A stretch of 64,000 bases of DNA from Roseibium aggregatum. Its GTDB lineage: Bacteria; Pseudomonadota; Alphaproteobacteria; Rhizobiales; Stappiaceae. Every line of letters starts with the position of its first letter. The stretch's first letter is position 1. Below the pieces are notes generated by a model. The model had not been told where the DNA came from and ran no database searches. It saw only the letters and a list, made by a program, of their open reading frames with translations. The stretch is taken from assembly GCF_014692675.1 (NCBI RefSeq), contig NZ_JABFCZ010000004.1, forward strand, positions 186,001-250,000, in the 5' to 3' direction. Positions 44,101 to 51,483 of the stretch are shown here, one piece after another. The translations under genes and the position numbers were made by a program.

Positions 44101-46144
44101 GGTTCGTGAACGAATAGGTTCCCCCGTCGTTCATATTGATGGTGCCGACGGACGAGTTGAGATTGACCGTGTTGCCGGACTGGTTGCCGCTGCCCAACGT
44201 GATGTCGTCATAGGCCGTCAGATTGATCGGACTGCCGGCCAGGGTCGCGGTCGTAGCCAGGGAAACTCCACCGTCGGAATCCGTATCGTTATACCCGGCG
44301 GTCAGGTTGAGGCTTCCGTTCGCGCTGACCGTGGCGCCGCTGCCGACGATCACATCGTCGCCGGCCTGGAGGGTGACATTGCCTCCGGTCGACTGAACGG
44401 TCACGCCCGCATTCACGGTGATGTTGTCGGTATTGACGGTCCCGGATTCGCCAGCAGTCGCGGTCAGATTTCCGCCACTGGTAACATTGGCGGCGAAGGT
44501 CATCGGGCTGGCCGCGGAAAGCGCCGTGGTGCCAGCACTGGAAGAACCGGTAAGGCCGTCGACCGATGCGATCGTCAGGGCACCGGTATTGGCGATATCG
44601 ACATTGCCACTGGTATTGTCAAACGCCAGGTTGGACACCGCCGTATCGAGACTGATGCCGCTGCCGGCCCGCACAGCCAGGCTGTCGACGGTCACATCCG
44701 TCCCCGATGCATTGCCGTCCACAACGGCGCCGCCGGTGGTCAGCGACAGGGTGTTCACCTGCGCGGGTGCGATCGAACTGCCAATCGTGATGGAGCCGGC
44801 GGAACTGTTTCCGAGGCTCAGGGTATCGGCCGCGATCCGGTCGAGAACATCGTTGTTGATGCTGAGGCTGCTGCCACTGTTTCCACCCAGCAGGATGGTT
44901 CTGCCCGCCGTATGGGACTGGATCGAAACTGTACCCGTGCCGGCGCTGATCAGCGGATCGAAAGTGGCGCTGCCGTTGACCTGAAGATTATCGGCCTGGA
45001 TGCTGATCGCGCCGCCGGAGGTGTCGATATGCGCATCGCTGGTCCGGAAAATGACCCTGGAGGTCCCGCTGCCGCCGCGCGCGGTCAGGCTGACATCGCC
45101 GCCGCTGGTGGTCAGGGGATCGCCGATGGACACGTCATTGGCCGCGTCGAAGATCACATGACCGCCACCGGTGTTGAACACCTGGCCGAAGTGAATGATG
45201 TCGGCGCTTGAAACCGGGCTCGCCGTCGAGGAGCTTCCCGCATACCACTCGTAATTGGTACCCGTCGTCCCGTTCGTCAGGAACCCGACCTGCTGGGTGT
45301 GGATGGTGTCGGCGGCATGGATGATGAAGGTCCCCATGGTGCCGGTGTTGTTGTTGATGATGACGTTCCCGCCACCGCCGAAGTCGACTCGTCCGGTGCC
45401 GCTGGTGCCGTAGGTATCCGTATTGAGCTCGAAGGTTCCGCCGCCGTTCAGAACCCCCTCGATGATGGCGTCGTCGAGGTCGAATGCACCGGCCGTACAG
45501 CCGGAGGTGCTGGCGGTCGACACACAGACGTCGCCCGGATCGACCAGCATATACCCTGTCCGGACGGTTCCGTCGGTCACGCCGATTCCCTTGGTCGACA
45601 TTTCGACGAAGCCGTTATTTCCACCCCCATTATCGCCACCCATGGTGTCGACAAGGCCGTGGAAATTGAGCTCGTTGTTGCCCCAGGCAATGACCGTGCC
45701 GCCATCGCCGTCCGTTGACGACGCATCGATTGTGGCGCCTGCCTCGATCAGCAGGCTGTCCGCCGTCGGCATGAAACCGTTACCTGCGGCCCCGGCATTG
45801 TCGCCGACCGCGATCGAATAAGTGCCGTCGCCGCGATCCAGGTAACCGACTGTGCTGTCATCGGCGAGCGTGCCGCCGTGTTTCGCCCCGCCGATCAGGG
45901 CGGTTCCGCCCCCGTTGGTGCCCGAGACGTCGATCTCCGCGCCCGATGCGATCTCGACATCTTCGCCGGTGATATGAACCGTGCCGCCGCGCGACGGCGG
46001 AACGGGAATGTCCTGTCCGCTCTTGGGAAGATCCACCCGGGCCAGGACCTTGCCGGATACCCGGACTTTGCCCACACGTCCGCCGCCGAGCACGATCCTG
46101 CCGTTGCGCACGCCGACCGAGTTGGCCTGGGCGATCCCGGACAT
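38132..46144 (-). CDS. TpsA passenger: giant beta-helix adhesin/filamentous-haemagglutinin-like, cut off from its secretion domain by a TAG
   Basis: A 2670-residue open frame in the same frame as the gene upstream (46151-46930), separated only by TAG-ATC-AAC. It lacks a signal peptide; its first Met is the natural internal Met of INMSGIAQANSVGVRNGRIV, where TpsA proteins run on without a break. About 400-1350 holds three copies of a roughly 100-residue module (forms of LTDTELD, then RIGSSDAGSITF, then LSLITGDEILD). About 1550-2420 is a long right-handed beta-helix of GN-T-x-I-x-G units. C2631 and C2646 form a C-terminal Cys pair (GGCRPVLDDAGRIRSYACAS) like that used to tether HMW1-type adhesins. 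No toxin domain is visible. Without readthrough or reversion it should not be exported. Confidence 0.8.
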   Translation of the reverse strand: MSGIAQANSVGVRNGRIVLGGGRVGKVRVSGKVLARVDLPKSGQDIPVPPSRGGTVHITGEDVEIASGAEIDVSGTNGGGTALIGGAKHGGTLADDSTVGYLDRGDGTYSIAVGDNAGAAGNGFMPTADSLLIEAGATIDASSTDGDGGTVIAWGNNELNFHGLVDTMGGDNGGGNNGFVEMSTKGIGVTDGTVRTGYMLVDPGDVCVSTASTSGCTAGAFDLDDAIIEGVLNGGGTFELNTDTYGTSGTGRVDFGGGGNVIINNNTGTMGTFIIHAADTIHTQQVGFLTNGTTGTNYEWYAGSSSTASPVSSADIIHFGQVFNTGGGHVIFDAANDVSIGDPLTTSGGDVSLTARGGSGTSRVIFRTSDAHIDTSGGAISIQADNLQVNGSATFDPLISAGTGTVSIQSHTAGRTILLGGNSGSSLSINNDVLDRIAADTLSLGNSSAGSITIGSSIAPAQVNTLSLTTGGAVVDGNASGTDVTVDSLAVRAGSGISLDTAVSNLAFDNTSGNVDIANTGALTIASVDGLTGSSSAGTTALSAASPMTFAANVTSGGNLTATAGESGTVNTDNITVNAGVTVQSTGGNVTLQAGDDVIVGSGATVSANGSLNLTAGYNDTDSDGGVSLATTATLAGSPINLTAYDDITLGSGNQSGNTVNLNSSVGTINMNDGGTYSFTNLSATGNTALGGTYNSTGTQTFNGGTRLFSDTLLSSSGGGNITFNSTLNGSPVLTVNTSGTTAFNDTIGLSTRLGGLTTDAGGTTAFNTGVVSGVDIQGDAHFGDNVTVSGGGQIWALRGNSTFDGTLIGDVDVILRAFDTITFNDAVSFKGLQVTSGGQTNLNGGSVTTTEFGQAYFNDVVLGADTTLTSNDYVRFHNALDGAYDLTINAPGVTNFRGVIGGTTALASLTTDAAGTTLLEGGALTLSGNTLTFNDAVTLGVDTLITDAGDVTFNNTVDGAHDLTVNSGGTVSVNGLIGSTTALTSFAASADAVTIAATGGIAADNGAIDLSADSMSIAGAVNAGTGIVTLAPVTAGETISLGTETIGSLSLTDTELDLVTAGILRIGSSDAGSITFNDTISPANTSTLSLITGDEILDLNPGVDVQVSNLAIQSVNGIANNEILETEVDTVAALNTTGGGIAILETNNGGDLTIGTVDGVVGLRNTASTGFSPLLAIQLETTNGDLTVNNDIYTSRRNMFLVAQQGNGGAGDSTFINNANIIDADSGISASNAKIDIRANNIELNQGSTISAVNRVILEDDPSSTATVAIDLGGSDGVNTLGLTDAELDTVTAPGVLQIGHSGSGDITITDAITLDPAKVGALELRTGGSIIDSNAADPDITVGDLTIVSATGIGAADDLNVDATSVTFTNSTSGDVNITNTGSVTATGTSAVGSMAIGASIFNVANSASVTASGSIFVDAPTVNLDGNLTAPSGITGTATSVNVLGSTGGAELNDAVDVAAMGATVNVLGGTYNTIGGVVLDVAGLTMQNVDDVSNPVNIVNDAVVVPASPGFTVSADGVTLNGFSYSGTGGDPAILLTAGADNVTIENGTVTGTAAGGAGILIDNTVTTGLGLTVDNVTMSGVTGSGIEFDNALSGADIQILNSAISSDKTAILFNGNISNASQVTIQGNSQIAALVDAGGNDDGIKFLGDISGASTHILIEDNTDISGADRGIAFSGSVTDASVTIRANTIESLDLDGILFDASLTNATILIGGASAADGNSIAAAQDGMDIDVISGGSFTIANNSQIVGAAGDGIEFEQQISGGAQVNVSDNTLIQGQSQNGIVFERNINGASMVTIAGNTDIIGNQDGIAVRGNITGGSAFTVGGATSAQANGILGLGDGIQIGELDGGSVSILNNTGISGVGGDGIKFSNNITDGMIEISGNGPINGWYSGILFTYDGPAIIDNSMISIAGNTGITGQLDSGILVDASLINGTQFDITGNTNAGISPLPAIGGFFNGIEFSGDISDSGVLINGNQQIFGGYNGILFGPPEGIGNIDNSVITIADNTAIDGTLVDGVQVASRVTGGSEFSVAGNDAVTGGETGLDFLGVVLDSTVNVAGNTSIEGTIDDGIWFYRTVRNSSVNIGPATIDVGGTATTYGGNGTISGGTTGIETWILNNTDFTVANNTEITGGSSGIDFDAPVRVGSTVNIVGNTSVNGGDGGIAFWAPVTHSTVNIAGNDEIRGDTYEAIYFDYGIRHSTVNIGPATVAIDGTATSFGGNGTIRGGDDAIEFMYILDSNVTVAGNTSIEGDDDGIDANDKIEGGSTLTIAGNGSITGHGLFADPGKGITIDGPVTDSTVAVTGNTTILGETGDGLLFYSPVTDSIVTVAGNGAITGQDGHGVTFAGLIDPSTVDISGNTLINGMNGNGIDFSGGLIDTNVTIGQNDQVTGSQNAVFFNGLSGSTISVSDTSGTGGTNGFLLTNYGQGGSANTLSFANSSFTGTTGAGLSVINGDFSPALDIDIASTGGNTFTGAPSMYLSGPRLSLVGDTLGDTAFNAPGGGNFIVLANGGLFEPARPTIIDGNSATFDGVPVPAKSLPALIQSVEDRIIDFDDDMTLGQIFFLPLTPADVMNLQQRLNEFFGFSIGDIETTNIQAPGDWILRPPFPWIRPYGNPVDRTYRLGGCRPVLDDAGRIRSYACASFIDGPYPHMYMSALPFDVAAAN

Positions 46145-46150
46145 GTTGAT

Positions 46151-46930
46151 CTACTGATCGAGCACTCGCGAAGCCTGGCTCGCGGTCATGACGATGGAGC
46201 CGCCGTCGGCGACGATCTTGCCCTTGTTGGAGACGAGCGCATCCGCGTCGGACCCGTCCTCCTTCTTCGGCTTCGCCCTGGTCGGGCTCGTCAGCGTGAA
46301 GTTGATCAGGCCGTCGCCACGGAAATCGATGGAATGGGTCTCCCCCGCCCCCAGGATGCCCGTACCGAGGTTCGCCTGAATGTAGCCGGAGTTTTCCACT
46401 CCGGGGGCGACCAGGGCCGCGAGCCCGGTGTCGCGAACGGAGATCCGCCCGGCGTTGGTCACCATTGCATCCGGCAAGCCCGGCCGGTCGAAGTCGAACC
46501 GGCCGTTCATGAAATTGTCGTTCGAGATATCGGCGCTGGAGGCGATCAACCCGCCCACGTCCAGAACGGAATTTGGGCCGAAATGAATGCCGTGGCGGTT
46601 GACGATGGCGACATTGCCGTTGGCGAACAGCGATCCGTCGAATTTCGTCGCCGAATTCGAAAGCACCCGGTTCAGGGCCCAGGCCGACGACCCTGGCTGA
46701 TTGAAGCGGACGGTTTCAGAGGCGTTGGTGTCGAAGCTGTTCCATTCGATCACCAGCCGGTCGGACGACTGGTCGATCGTGGTGGTGGCGCCGGATTGGG
46801 TGATGCTGCTGGAGCCGGCGGTAACGCGGCCGCCGGACGGGCCGGCAAGAAGCGGCTGGATGCTCGTTAAAAACGTGAAGCCAAAGCAGAAAGCCCCGCG
46901 AAAAAACCGGTTCACCGTTGCGCTACGCAT
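46151..46930 (-). CDS. TpsA secretion domain: filamentous-haemagglutinin N-terminal fragment ending at a premature TAG
   Basis: 259 residues. The N-terminal signal region (RSATVNRFFRGAFCFGFTFL...LAGPSGG) is followed by the TPS/haemagglutinin-activity domain (about 35-190): SSSITQSGATTTIDQSSDRL, VIEWNSFDTNASETVRFNQP, SAWALNRVLSNSATKFDGSL, and NRHGIHFGPNSVLDVGGLIA, the equivalent of the NPNGI motif. This domain is recognised by the TpsB POTRA domains. The frame ends GSIVMTASQASRVLDQ-stop, and the same frame continues at once as the 2670-residue passenger. As annotated it is a secretion domain with almost no cargo. Initiation at ATG 46930 has only a weak ribosome site (AGG at 10 nt). Confidence 0.85.
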   Translation of the reverse strand: MRSATVNRFFRGAFCFGFTFLTSIQPLLAGPSGGRVTAGSSSITQSGATTTIDQSSDRLVIEWNSFDTNASETVRFNQPGSSAWALNRVLSNSATKFDGSLFANGNVAIVNRHGIHFGPNSVLDVGGLIASSADISNDNFMNGRFDFDRPGLPDAMVTNAGRISVRDTGLAALVAPGVENSGYIQANLGTGILGAGETHSIDFRGDGLINFTLTSPTRAKPKKEDGSDADALVSNKGKIVADGGSIVMTASQASRVLDQ

Positions 46931-46969
46931 TACTCAAACGCCTACTCGCGGGGCCGACCCGGCCGCCAG

Positions 46970-46985
46970 GTTAATACACTGTTAA
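46970..46985 (-). promoter_or_regulatory. CtrA-consensus box upstream of tpsA
   Basis: On the minus strand the bases read TTAA-CAGTGTA-TTAAC, a perfect match to the CtrA consensus TTAA-N7-TTAAC, pointing toward the TpsA gene. It ends 39 nt before the ATG. The remaining leader is GC-rich and shows no good -10 element, so activation and repression are both possible. Confidence 0.6.
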
Positions 46986-47207
46986 TACTGCGTATCAGAA
47001 TAGGATCGTTTTCGGCCCAAACTCAATGCTACCGGTAACGTTTCGGTAACTAATTTGGCGCGTGGTTAATCTTCACAAAGGCCCCGTTTCCGGATTTTCC
47101 CGATCGTTCATGCGGTCTTTCCGATCTGTCGGCATCGCTTCCCGATCCTGATTGGCGAGCTTTCGCCAACACGTCCACCGCCATCAAAAGCGAAGAAATC
47201 CAAGTAC

Positions 47208-47223
47208 TTAAGGAAATATTAAC
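47208..47223 (+). promoter_or_regulatory. CtrA-consensus box upstream of tpsB
   Basis: TTAA-GGAAATA-TTAAC on the plus strand is a second perfect TTAA-N7-TTAAC match, extended to the half-site form TTAACCAT and mirrored 9 nt later by ATGGTTAA. It points toward tpsB, about 190 bp before its start. AT-rich sequence downstream (GCAATAATTAC) could supply a -10 region. Confidence 0.6.
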
Positions 47224-47412
47224 CATGCCACATTTATGGTTAACGCAATAATTACAGGGATCGATTGTTCGGAAATTCACCTTCAGTGTGAATGACTTAG
47301 ATTAAACGCAGTAGTGCGGAAACAGTTCGAAGGCTCCGCGTCTTTCGTCCCTGCCAGGGTTGCAATGGCTCCACGTGTCTCCTTGTGGCGCCCAGGGACG
47401 GAGTTCCTTCAC

Positions 47413-49161
47413 GTGAAGAGCCTCAAAGGAATGACTTTGAAGCCGCTGGTCTCGTTTCTGCTGGCGGCTGCCGCGGTCCTCGCTCCCCTGTTTTTGACTG
47501 CCCCCGCCCGCGCACAGGTCACCATTCCCGGTCCGGCCCAGCCGGGCCGCGCCGAAGAATGGCTGCGCAATCTGCCGATCTCGCCTTACCGGATTTCACC
47601 CGGCCCCATCGTCCAGGAAGGCGAAGGCGCGGGATTGCCGGACGTCGATCTGACCCTCACCATCAACAATGTGGTTCTCGAAGGATCGACGGTCTTCGAC
47701 CAGGCCGACTTTCAGCCGATTTTCTCCAAATACACGGGCCGCGAGGTTCCGGTCGCCGTCATCTTCCACTTGGCCGCGGAAGCAACCGCCTTCTATCGCA
47801 GCAAGGGCTATATCCTGTCCCAGGTGATCGTCCCGCCCCAGGAGGTCGACGGCGGCGTCGTCAGGCTTCAGGCGGTCGAGGGCTACGTCAACAACGTCGT
47901 CGTTGAAGGCGAGGACGGCAGCTGGCGCGATCTCGTCCTCGCAATGACGTCCAAGATCACCCGGTCCCGCCCGCTGCATTCCGATGACCTGGAGCGCTAC
48001 CTGCTGCTGGCAGGCGATCTGGCCGGTCTTCAGGTCCAGGGCTACCTGTCTCCGTCCCCGTCGGTGCCGGGGGCCGCGACCCTGACCGTCAAATCCACCT
48101 ATGACCGGTTCGAGGCTGCCTTCCAGGTCGCCAATTACGGGTCGGAATATGTCGGGCCGTGGACGGTTTCCGCCGGCTTTACCGAAAATTCTCTCCTTGG
48201 CCTGCACGAACGCATCGGCGTGCGGTTCCAGACGGCCCCTTCCGTGGACGAACTGCTGTTCGGCGAAATCGTCGGTTCGATCCCGGTCGGCACCGAAGGC
48301 ACATCCGTCTATGCGCGGCTGTCCAACAGCGCCTCCGATCCCGGCAACGGACTGCAGCAGTTCGGCGTCACCAACGACAGCCTTTATGTGTCCGTCGGCG
48401 CCCGCCATCCGCTGATCCGCTCGCGCCGTCAGAACCTGTTCATCGACGGCCGTTTCGACTGGGTCGATCTGAGCTCCGATTCCACCACCTTCGGCAGCAT
48501 TTCCGACGACAATCTGCGCGTGCTACGCCTCAGCGCGGATTACGATTTCGTGGATTCATGGTTCGGGGCCGGGATGGCGGCGGTCACGACGATTTCGGGC
48601 CGCATCAGCATCGGGCTCGATGCCTTCGGCGCGACCAAGTCGGGCGATCCGCTTGCCTCTCGGACCGGCGCGGACGGCAGCTTCACCGCCCTGTGGGGCG
48701 ATTTCCAGCGCCAGCAGCGGCTGCCGATGCGGGGCGTCAACCTGCTGGTCGCCGCCCGCGGCCAGTATGCCTTCGAGGAGCTGCTTTCCAGCGAGGAAAT
48801 CGGCTTCGGCGGAATGGACTTCCTGCGCGGCTACGATCCCAGCACGATCCTCGGCGACCGCGGCATCGCCGGCAAGGCGGAGCTGCAGTACACCCGTCCC
48901 CTGGACTACGGCAAATACCTGCAGAGCTACCAGCTCTACGCCTTCCTCGATGCCGGGGTGATCGAGAACATCAATTTCGACGGCCTCGGCAACAACAAGA
49001 CAAACGCCCTCTATTCCACCGGCGGCGGTATCCGGCTTGCCTCTGCGAACAGCCTGGAATTCGATGTCGGACTTGCCGCGCTCCTCAACGACAATCAGAA
49101 CGTCAAGAACCTCGGCACGGACAATCTGCGGCTCCTGTTCAAGGTGACAGGCAGGTTCTGA
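47413..49161 (+). CDS. TpsB outer-membrane translocator (ShlB/FhaC/HecB family)
   Basis: From GTG 47413 (GGAG at 9 nt) 582 residues; ATG 47431 and a GTG at 47314 are also in frame. Signal peptide LVSFLLAAAAVLAPLFLTAP followed by ARAQ. POTRA-type domains at about 75-235 (VVLEGSTVFDQADFQPIFSK, FYRSKGYILSQVIVPPQEVD, VRLQAVEGYVNNVVVEGEDG), then a 16-strand beta-barrel to the C-terminus with the L6-loop motif around FLRGYDPSTILGDRGIAGKA and a terminal Phe (FKVTGRF). It exports the TpsA protein encoded divergently. The gene is intact, in contrast to its amber-interrupted partner. Confidence 0.9.
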   Translation: MKSLKGMTLKPLVSFLLAAAAVLAPLFLTAPARAQVTIPGPAQPGRAEEWLRNLPISPYRISPGPIVQEGEGAGLPDVDLTLTINNVVLEGSTVFDQADFQPIFSKYTGREVPVAVIFHLAAEATAFYRSKGYILSQVIVPPQEVDGGVVRLQAVEGYVNNVVVEGEDGSWRDLVLAMTSKITRSRPLHSDDLERYLLLAGDLAGLQVQGYLSPSPSVPGAATLTVKSTYDRFEAAFQVANYGSEYVGPWTVSAGFTENSLLGLHERIGVRFQTAPSVDELLFGEIVGSIPVGTEGTSVYARLSNSASDPGNGLQQFGVTNDSLYVSVGARHPLIRSRRQNLFIDGRFDWVDLSSDSTTFGSISDDNLRVLRLSADYDFVDSWFGAGMAAVTTISGRISIGLDAFGATKSGDPLASRTGADGSFTALWGDFQRQQRLPMRGVNLLVAARGQYAFEELLSSEEIGFGGMDFLRGYDPSTILGDRGIAGKAELQYTRPLDYGKYLQSYQLYAFLDAGVIENINFDGLGNNKTNALYSTGGGIRLASANSLEFDVGLAALLNDNQNVKNLGTDNLRLLFKVTGRF

Positions 49162-49190
49162 ACCGTTTCATTCCCGTTCGGCAAAAAGAA

Positions 49191-49220
49191 ACCGGCGGCT
49201 CCCGAAAGGAAGCCGCCGGT
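49191..49220. terminator. Bidirectional terminator between tpsB and livJ-like gene
   Basis: ACCGGCGGCT (49191-49200) pairs perfectly with AGCCGCCGGT (49211-49220) around a 10-nt loop. On the minus strand it is followed by TTCTTTTTGCC, a good U-tract for the liv operon. On the plus strand it is followed by CCTGTTTC, weaker, for tpsB. Confidence 0.8.
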
Positions 49221-49250
49221 CCTGTTTCAAGCGCTTGAAGAGCGTGTCGC

Positions 49251-50456
49251 TTACTTCATTTCGGTGATGGTCTCAAAACCGTCGCCTGCGACCTTGAACA
49301 GGGCGTAGGTGCCCGGAACGTCGCCGTTTGCATCGAAGTTCTCGTCGCCTGCAGCGCCCTTGTAGTCGATGGCGGTGCCGGCTGCGATCAGTTCCTTGGC
49401 CTTCTTCCATTCACCCGGCATGATCGGTTCGCCTTCGCCGTTGGAGACTTCGCGAAGAGCGGCCGAAACGCCGGCCTTGTCGCCACCGGCCTTTTCAATG
49501 GCCAGAGCCATGAGGAAGGCTGCGTCATAGGACGTGGTCACGAAGATCGCGCTCGGATCGCCGCCGGAGGCCTTGAAGGCTTCGTTGAACATGTCGAGCG
49601 ACTTGGACTTCTCGCCTACCGGCGAGGACGCCACGAAGGTCGAGAGGTTTTCCGCACCCAGTTCCTTGATCGGAGCTTCGGACTTCATGCCGTCACCGCC
49701 GACGAACTTCTCGAAGAAGCCGTTTTCCAGCGCCTGACGCAGAATGGTGAGGCCGGTGCCGTCGCCATAGTCGAAGATGACCAGCGTATCCGCGCCACCC
49801 TTTGCCAGTTCGGCGAGGTCGGACCGGTAGGAGGCCTTGCCGTCTTCGTGAGCCGCATAGCCGGCAATCTCGCCACCCTGGGTCTCGAACTCGGACTTGA
49901 AGGCATTGGCAAGGCCGGTGCCGTAGTCGTTGTTGATGTAGGAAACGGCAACCTTGTCGTAGCCCATGCCCTTCAGGGTCCGCGCCAGCGCACGGCCCTG
50001 ATAGTCGTCGGACGGCACGGTACGGAACACGGTGTCGTTGTCCTTCAGGCCGGTGATTTCCGGAGACGTACCGGACGGCGTGATCACGGTGATGCCGGCC
50101 GGAATGGTAACCGAACCGGCAGCGGCCAGAACGGCGCCGGAACAATGCGGGCCGACAATGCCGACGACGCCTTCGATGTTCACGGCCTTGGTGGCCGCAT
50201 CGGTACCGCCTTGCGGATTACAGGCACTGTCGCCGACAACGCCGACCAGCTTGTCGCCGCCCAGGATGCCGCCCTGCTCGTTGACCTGCTGGACTGCAAG
50301 CTGGGCTGCGTCGATCATGGCCGGAGCCATAGCCGCAATCGGGCCGGAGACGCCGCCGATCAGGCCGATCTTGACGTCGGCGGCCTTGGCCGTAGCGCTG
50401 GCCAGGGCGGTTGCTGCGAGCAGACCGCCGGCAATTGCGAGAATTTTGGACTTCAT
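49251..50456 (-). CDS. LIV-type amino-acid ABC transporter, substrate-binding protein
   Basis: 401 residues from ATG 50456 (GGAGGT upstream). Signal peptide about 1-25 (ILAIAGGLLAATALASATAK). The mature part is a Peripla_BP_6/LivJ-like protein: VKIGLIGGVSGPIAAMAPAM, VGIVGPHCSGAVLAAAGSVT, VITPSGTSPEITGLKDNDTV, FRTVPSDDYQGRALA. This family binds branched-chain or aromatic amino acids, amides or related compounds. It is the last gene of the operon starting at kynU, so tryptophan, kynurenine or a related aromatic amino acid is a reasonable ligand guess. Confidence 0.9.
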   Translation of the reverse strand: MKSKILAIAGGLLAATALASATAKAADVKIGLIGGVSGPIAAMAPAMIDAAQLAVQQVNEQGGILGGDKLVGVVGDSACNPQGGTDAATKAVNIEGVVGIVGPHCSGAVLAAAGSVTIPAGITVITPSGTSPEITGLKDNDTVFRTVPSDDYQGRALARTLKGMGYDKVAVSYINNDYGTGLANAFKSEFETQGGEIAGYAAHEDGKASYRSDLAELAKGGADTLVIFDYGDGTGLTILRQALENGFFEKFVGGDGMKSEAPIKELGAENLSTFVASSPVGEKSKSLDMFNEAFKASGGDPSAIFVTTSYDAAFLMALAIEKAGGDKAGVSAALREVSNGEGEPIMPGEWKKAKELIAAGTAIDYKGAAGDENFDANGDVPGTYALFKVAGDGFETITEMK

Positions 50457-50504
50457 GGGTACTACCTCCACTTGTTTTCGGGCTTTTGCCCGTATGAACC
50501 CAGT

Positions 50505-51467
50505 TTATTTTTCAGACGAAACATCATCCGACCGCAGGTCGCCGCGCAGCGGCTCCGGCAGAAGTCCCTCCGGCCGGAAGCGCAAAACAAGTTGCAACAT
50601 CAGGCCTATCAGGAACAGACGGATGTATTTCGCCTTGACCGCATATTCCTGCGGAAGTTGATCAGTTGCAATCTCAGAAACTGACCAAATGGTCCAAACC
50701 ACGGCCGCGCCGAGGATTGCGCCCCGGTTATTGCCCGATCCTCCGAGGATCAGCATGATCCAGACGAGGAAGGTCGCAACCATCGGATCGATGGCTTCCG
50801 GCGTGATTGAACGGTTGAAATGGGCAAAGAGCGCGCCGCCAAGACCCATCAGGGCCGAACCGAAGATGAAAGCTTCCAGACGCCGGTACTCGACGTTCTT
50901 GCCCATGGCGCGTGCCGCCAGTTCATTGTCGCGGATCGCCCGCATCATCCGGCCCCAGGGCGCGTTGAACTGCCGTTCCACCATCAGGTAGGCGACGAGC
51001 AGGACAATGGCGACGATCGCCAGATAGGCCATCTGCGACTGCACGTAGGGAAGATCGCCGTAGGGACGCGGGATGTTGGTGATCCCGCGCGCGCTGTTGG
51101 TGAGTTCCGCTTCCGACTTGATGACGAGGCGGATGATTTCCGCCACGCCGATCGAGGCAATCGCCAGATAATCGGAGCGGAAACGCAGGCATATCTTCCC
51201 GATCGGCCAGGCGATCAGGGCCGCGGCAATCATCGCGCCGATCCAGCCGACGTAAAACGGCAGTTCGAACCCGCCGAGCCTGCCTTCCGCATAGGGGCTC
51301 GTCAGGATCGCCGAGGTATAAGCGCCGACGGCGAAGAAGCCGGCGATCCCGGCGTTGAAGAGACCGGCAAAGCCCCATTGGATGTTCAGGCCCAGCGCCA
51401 GGAGCGCGTAGATGCCGATGAAGATGCCCATGAAGAGGGCGTAGTTGGCAAGACCGATAAGTTCCAT
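50505..51467 (-). CDS. livM: LIV-type ABC transporter permease, LivM-like
   Basis: 320 residues from ATG 51467, with about nine membrane spans, BPD_transp_2. FAGLFNAGIAGFFAVGAYTS near residue 33 and the RFRSDYLAIASIGVAEIIRL segment are typical of LivM, as is WGRMMRAIRDNELAARAMGK (cytoplasmic coupling region). It lies 16 nt after the LivH gene and 48 nt before the binding-protein gene. A longer reading to 51605 overlaps livH and is not protein-like. Confidence 0.9.
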   Translation of the reverse strand: MELIGLANYALFMGIFIGIYALLALGLNIQWGFAGLFNAGIAGFFAVGAYTSAILTSPYAEGRLGGFELPFYVGWIGAMIAAALIAWPIGKICLRFRSDYLAIASIGVAEIIRLVIKSEAELTNSARGITNIPRPYGDLPYVQSQMAYLAIVAIVLLVAYLMVERQFNAPWGRMMRAIRDNELAARAMGKNVEYRRLEAFIFGSALMGLGGALFAHFNRSITPEAIDPMVATFLVWIMLILGGSGNNRGAILGAAVVWTIWSVSEIATDQLPQEYAVKAKYIRLFLIGLMLQLVLRFRPEGLLPEPLRGDLRSDDVSSEK

Positions 51468-51483
51468 GATCCTACGCCTCCCT

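Larger units (their letters stand above)
46931..47412. other. Divergent tpsA/tpsB intergenic region, 482 bp
   Basis: AT-rich spacer with both promoters. Besides the two CtrA-type boxes listed separately, it has a direct repeat CGGTAAC x2 with 11-bp period (47033-47050), a dyad TTAACCAT-N9-ATGGTTAA (47219-47243) and a dyad ATTCAC-N7-GTGAAT (47275-47293). No coding frame here looks real. Confidence 0.6.

Noticed and set aside
38177..45211. Several long plus-strand frames opposite the TpsA gene (e.g. 38177-40288, 40370-42238, 43259-45211)
   Set aside because: They mirror the Gly/Asn/Thr/Val-rich beta-helix repeats; no ribosome sites or domains, and the minus-strand product is a coherent TpsA protein.
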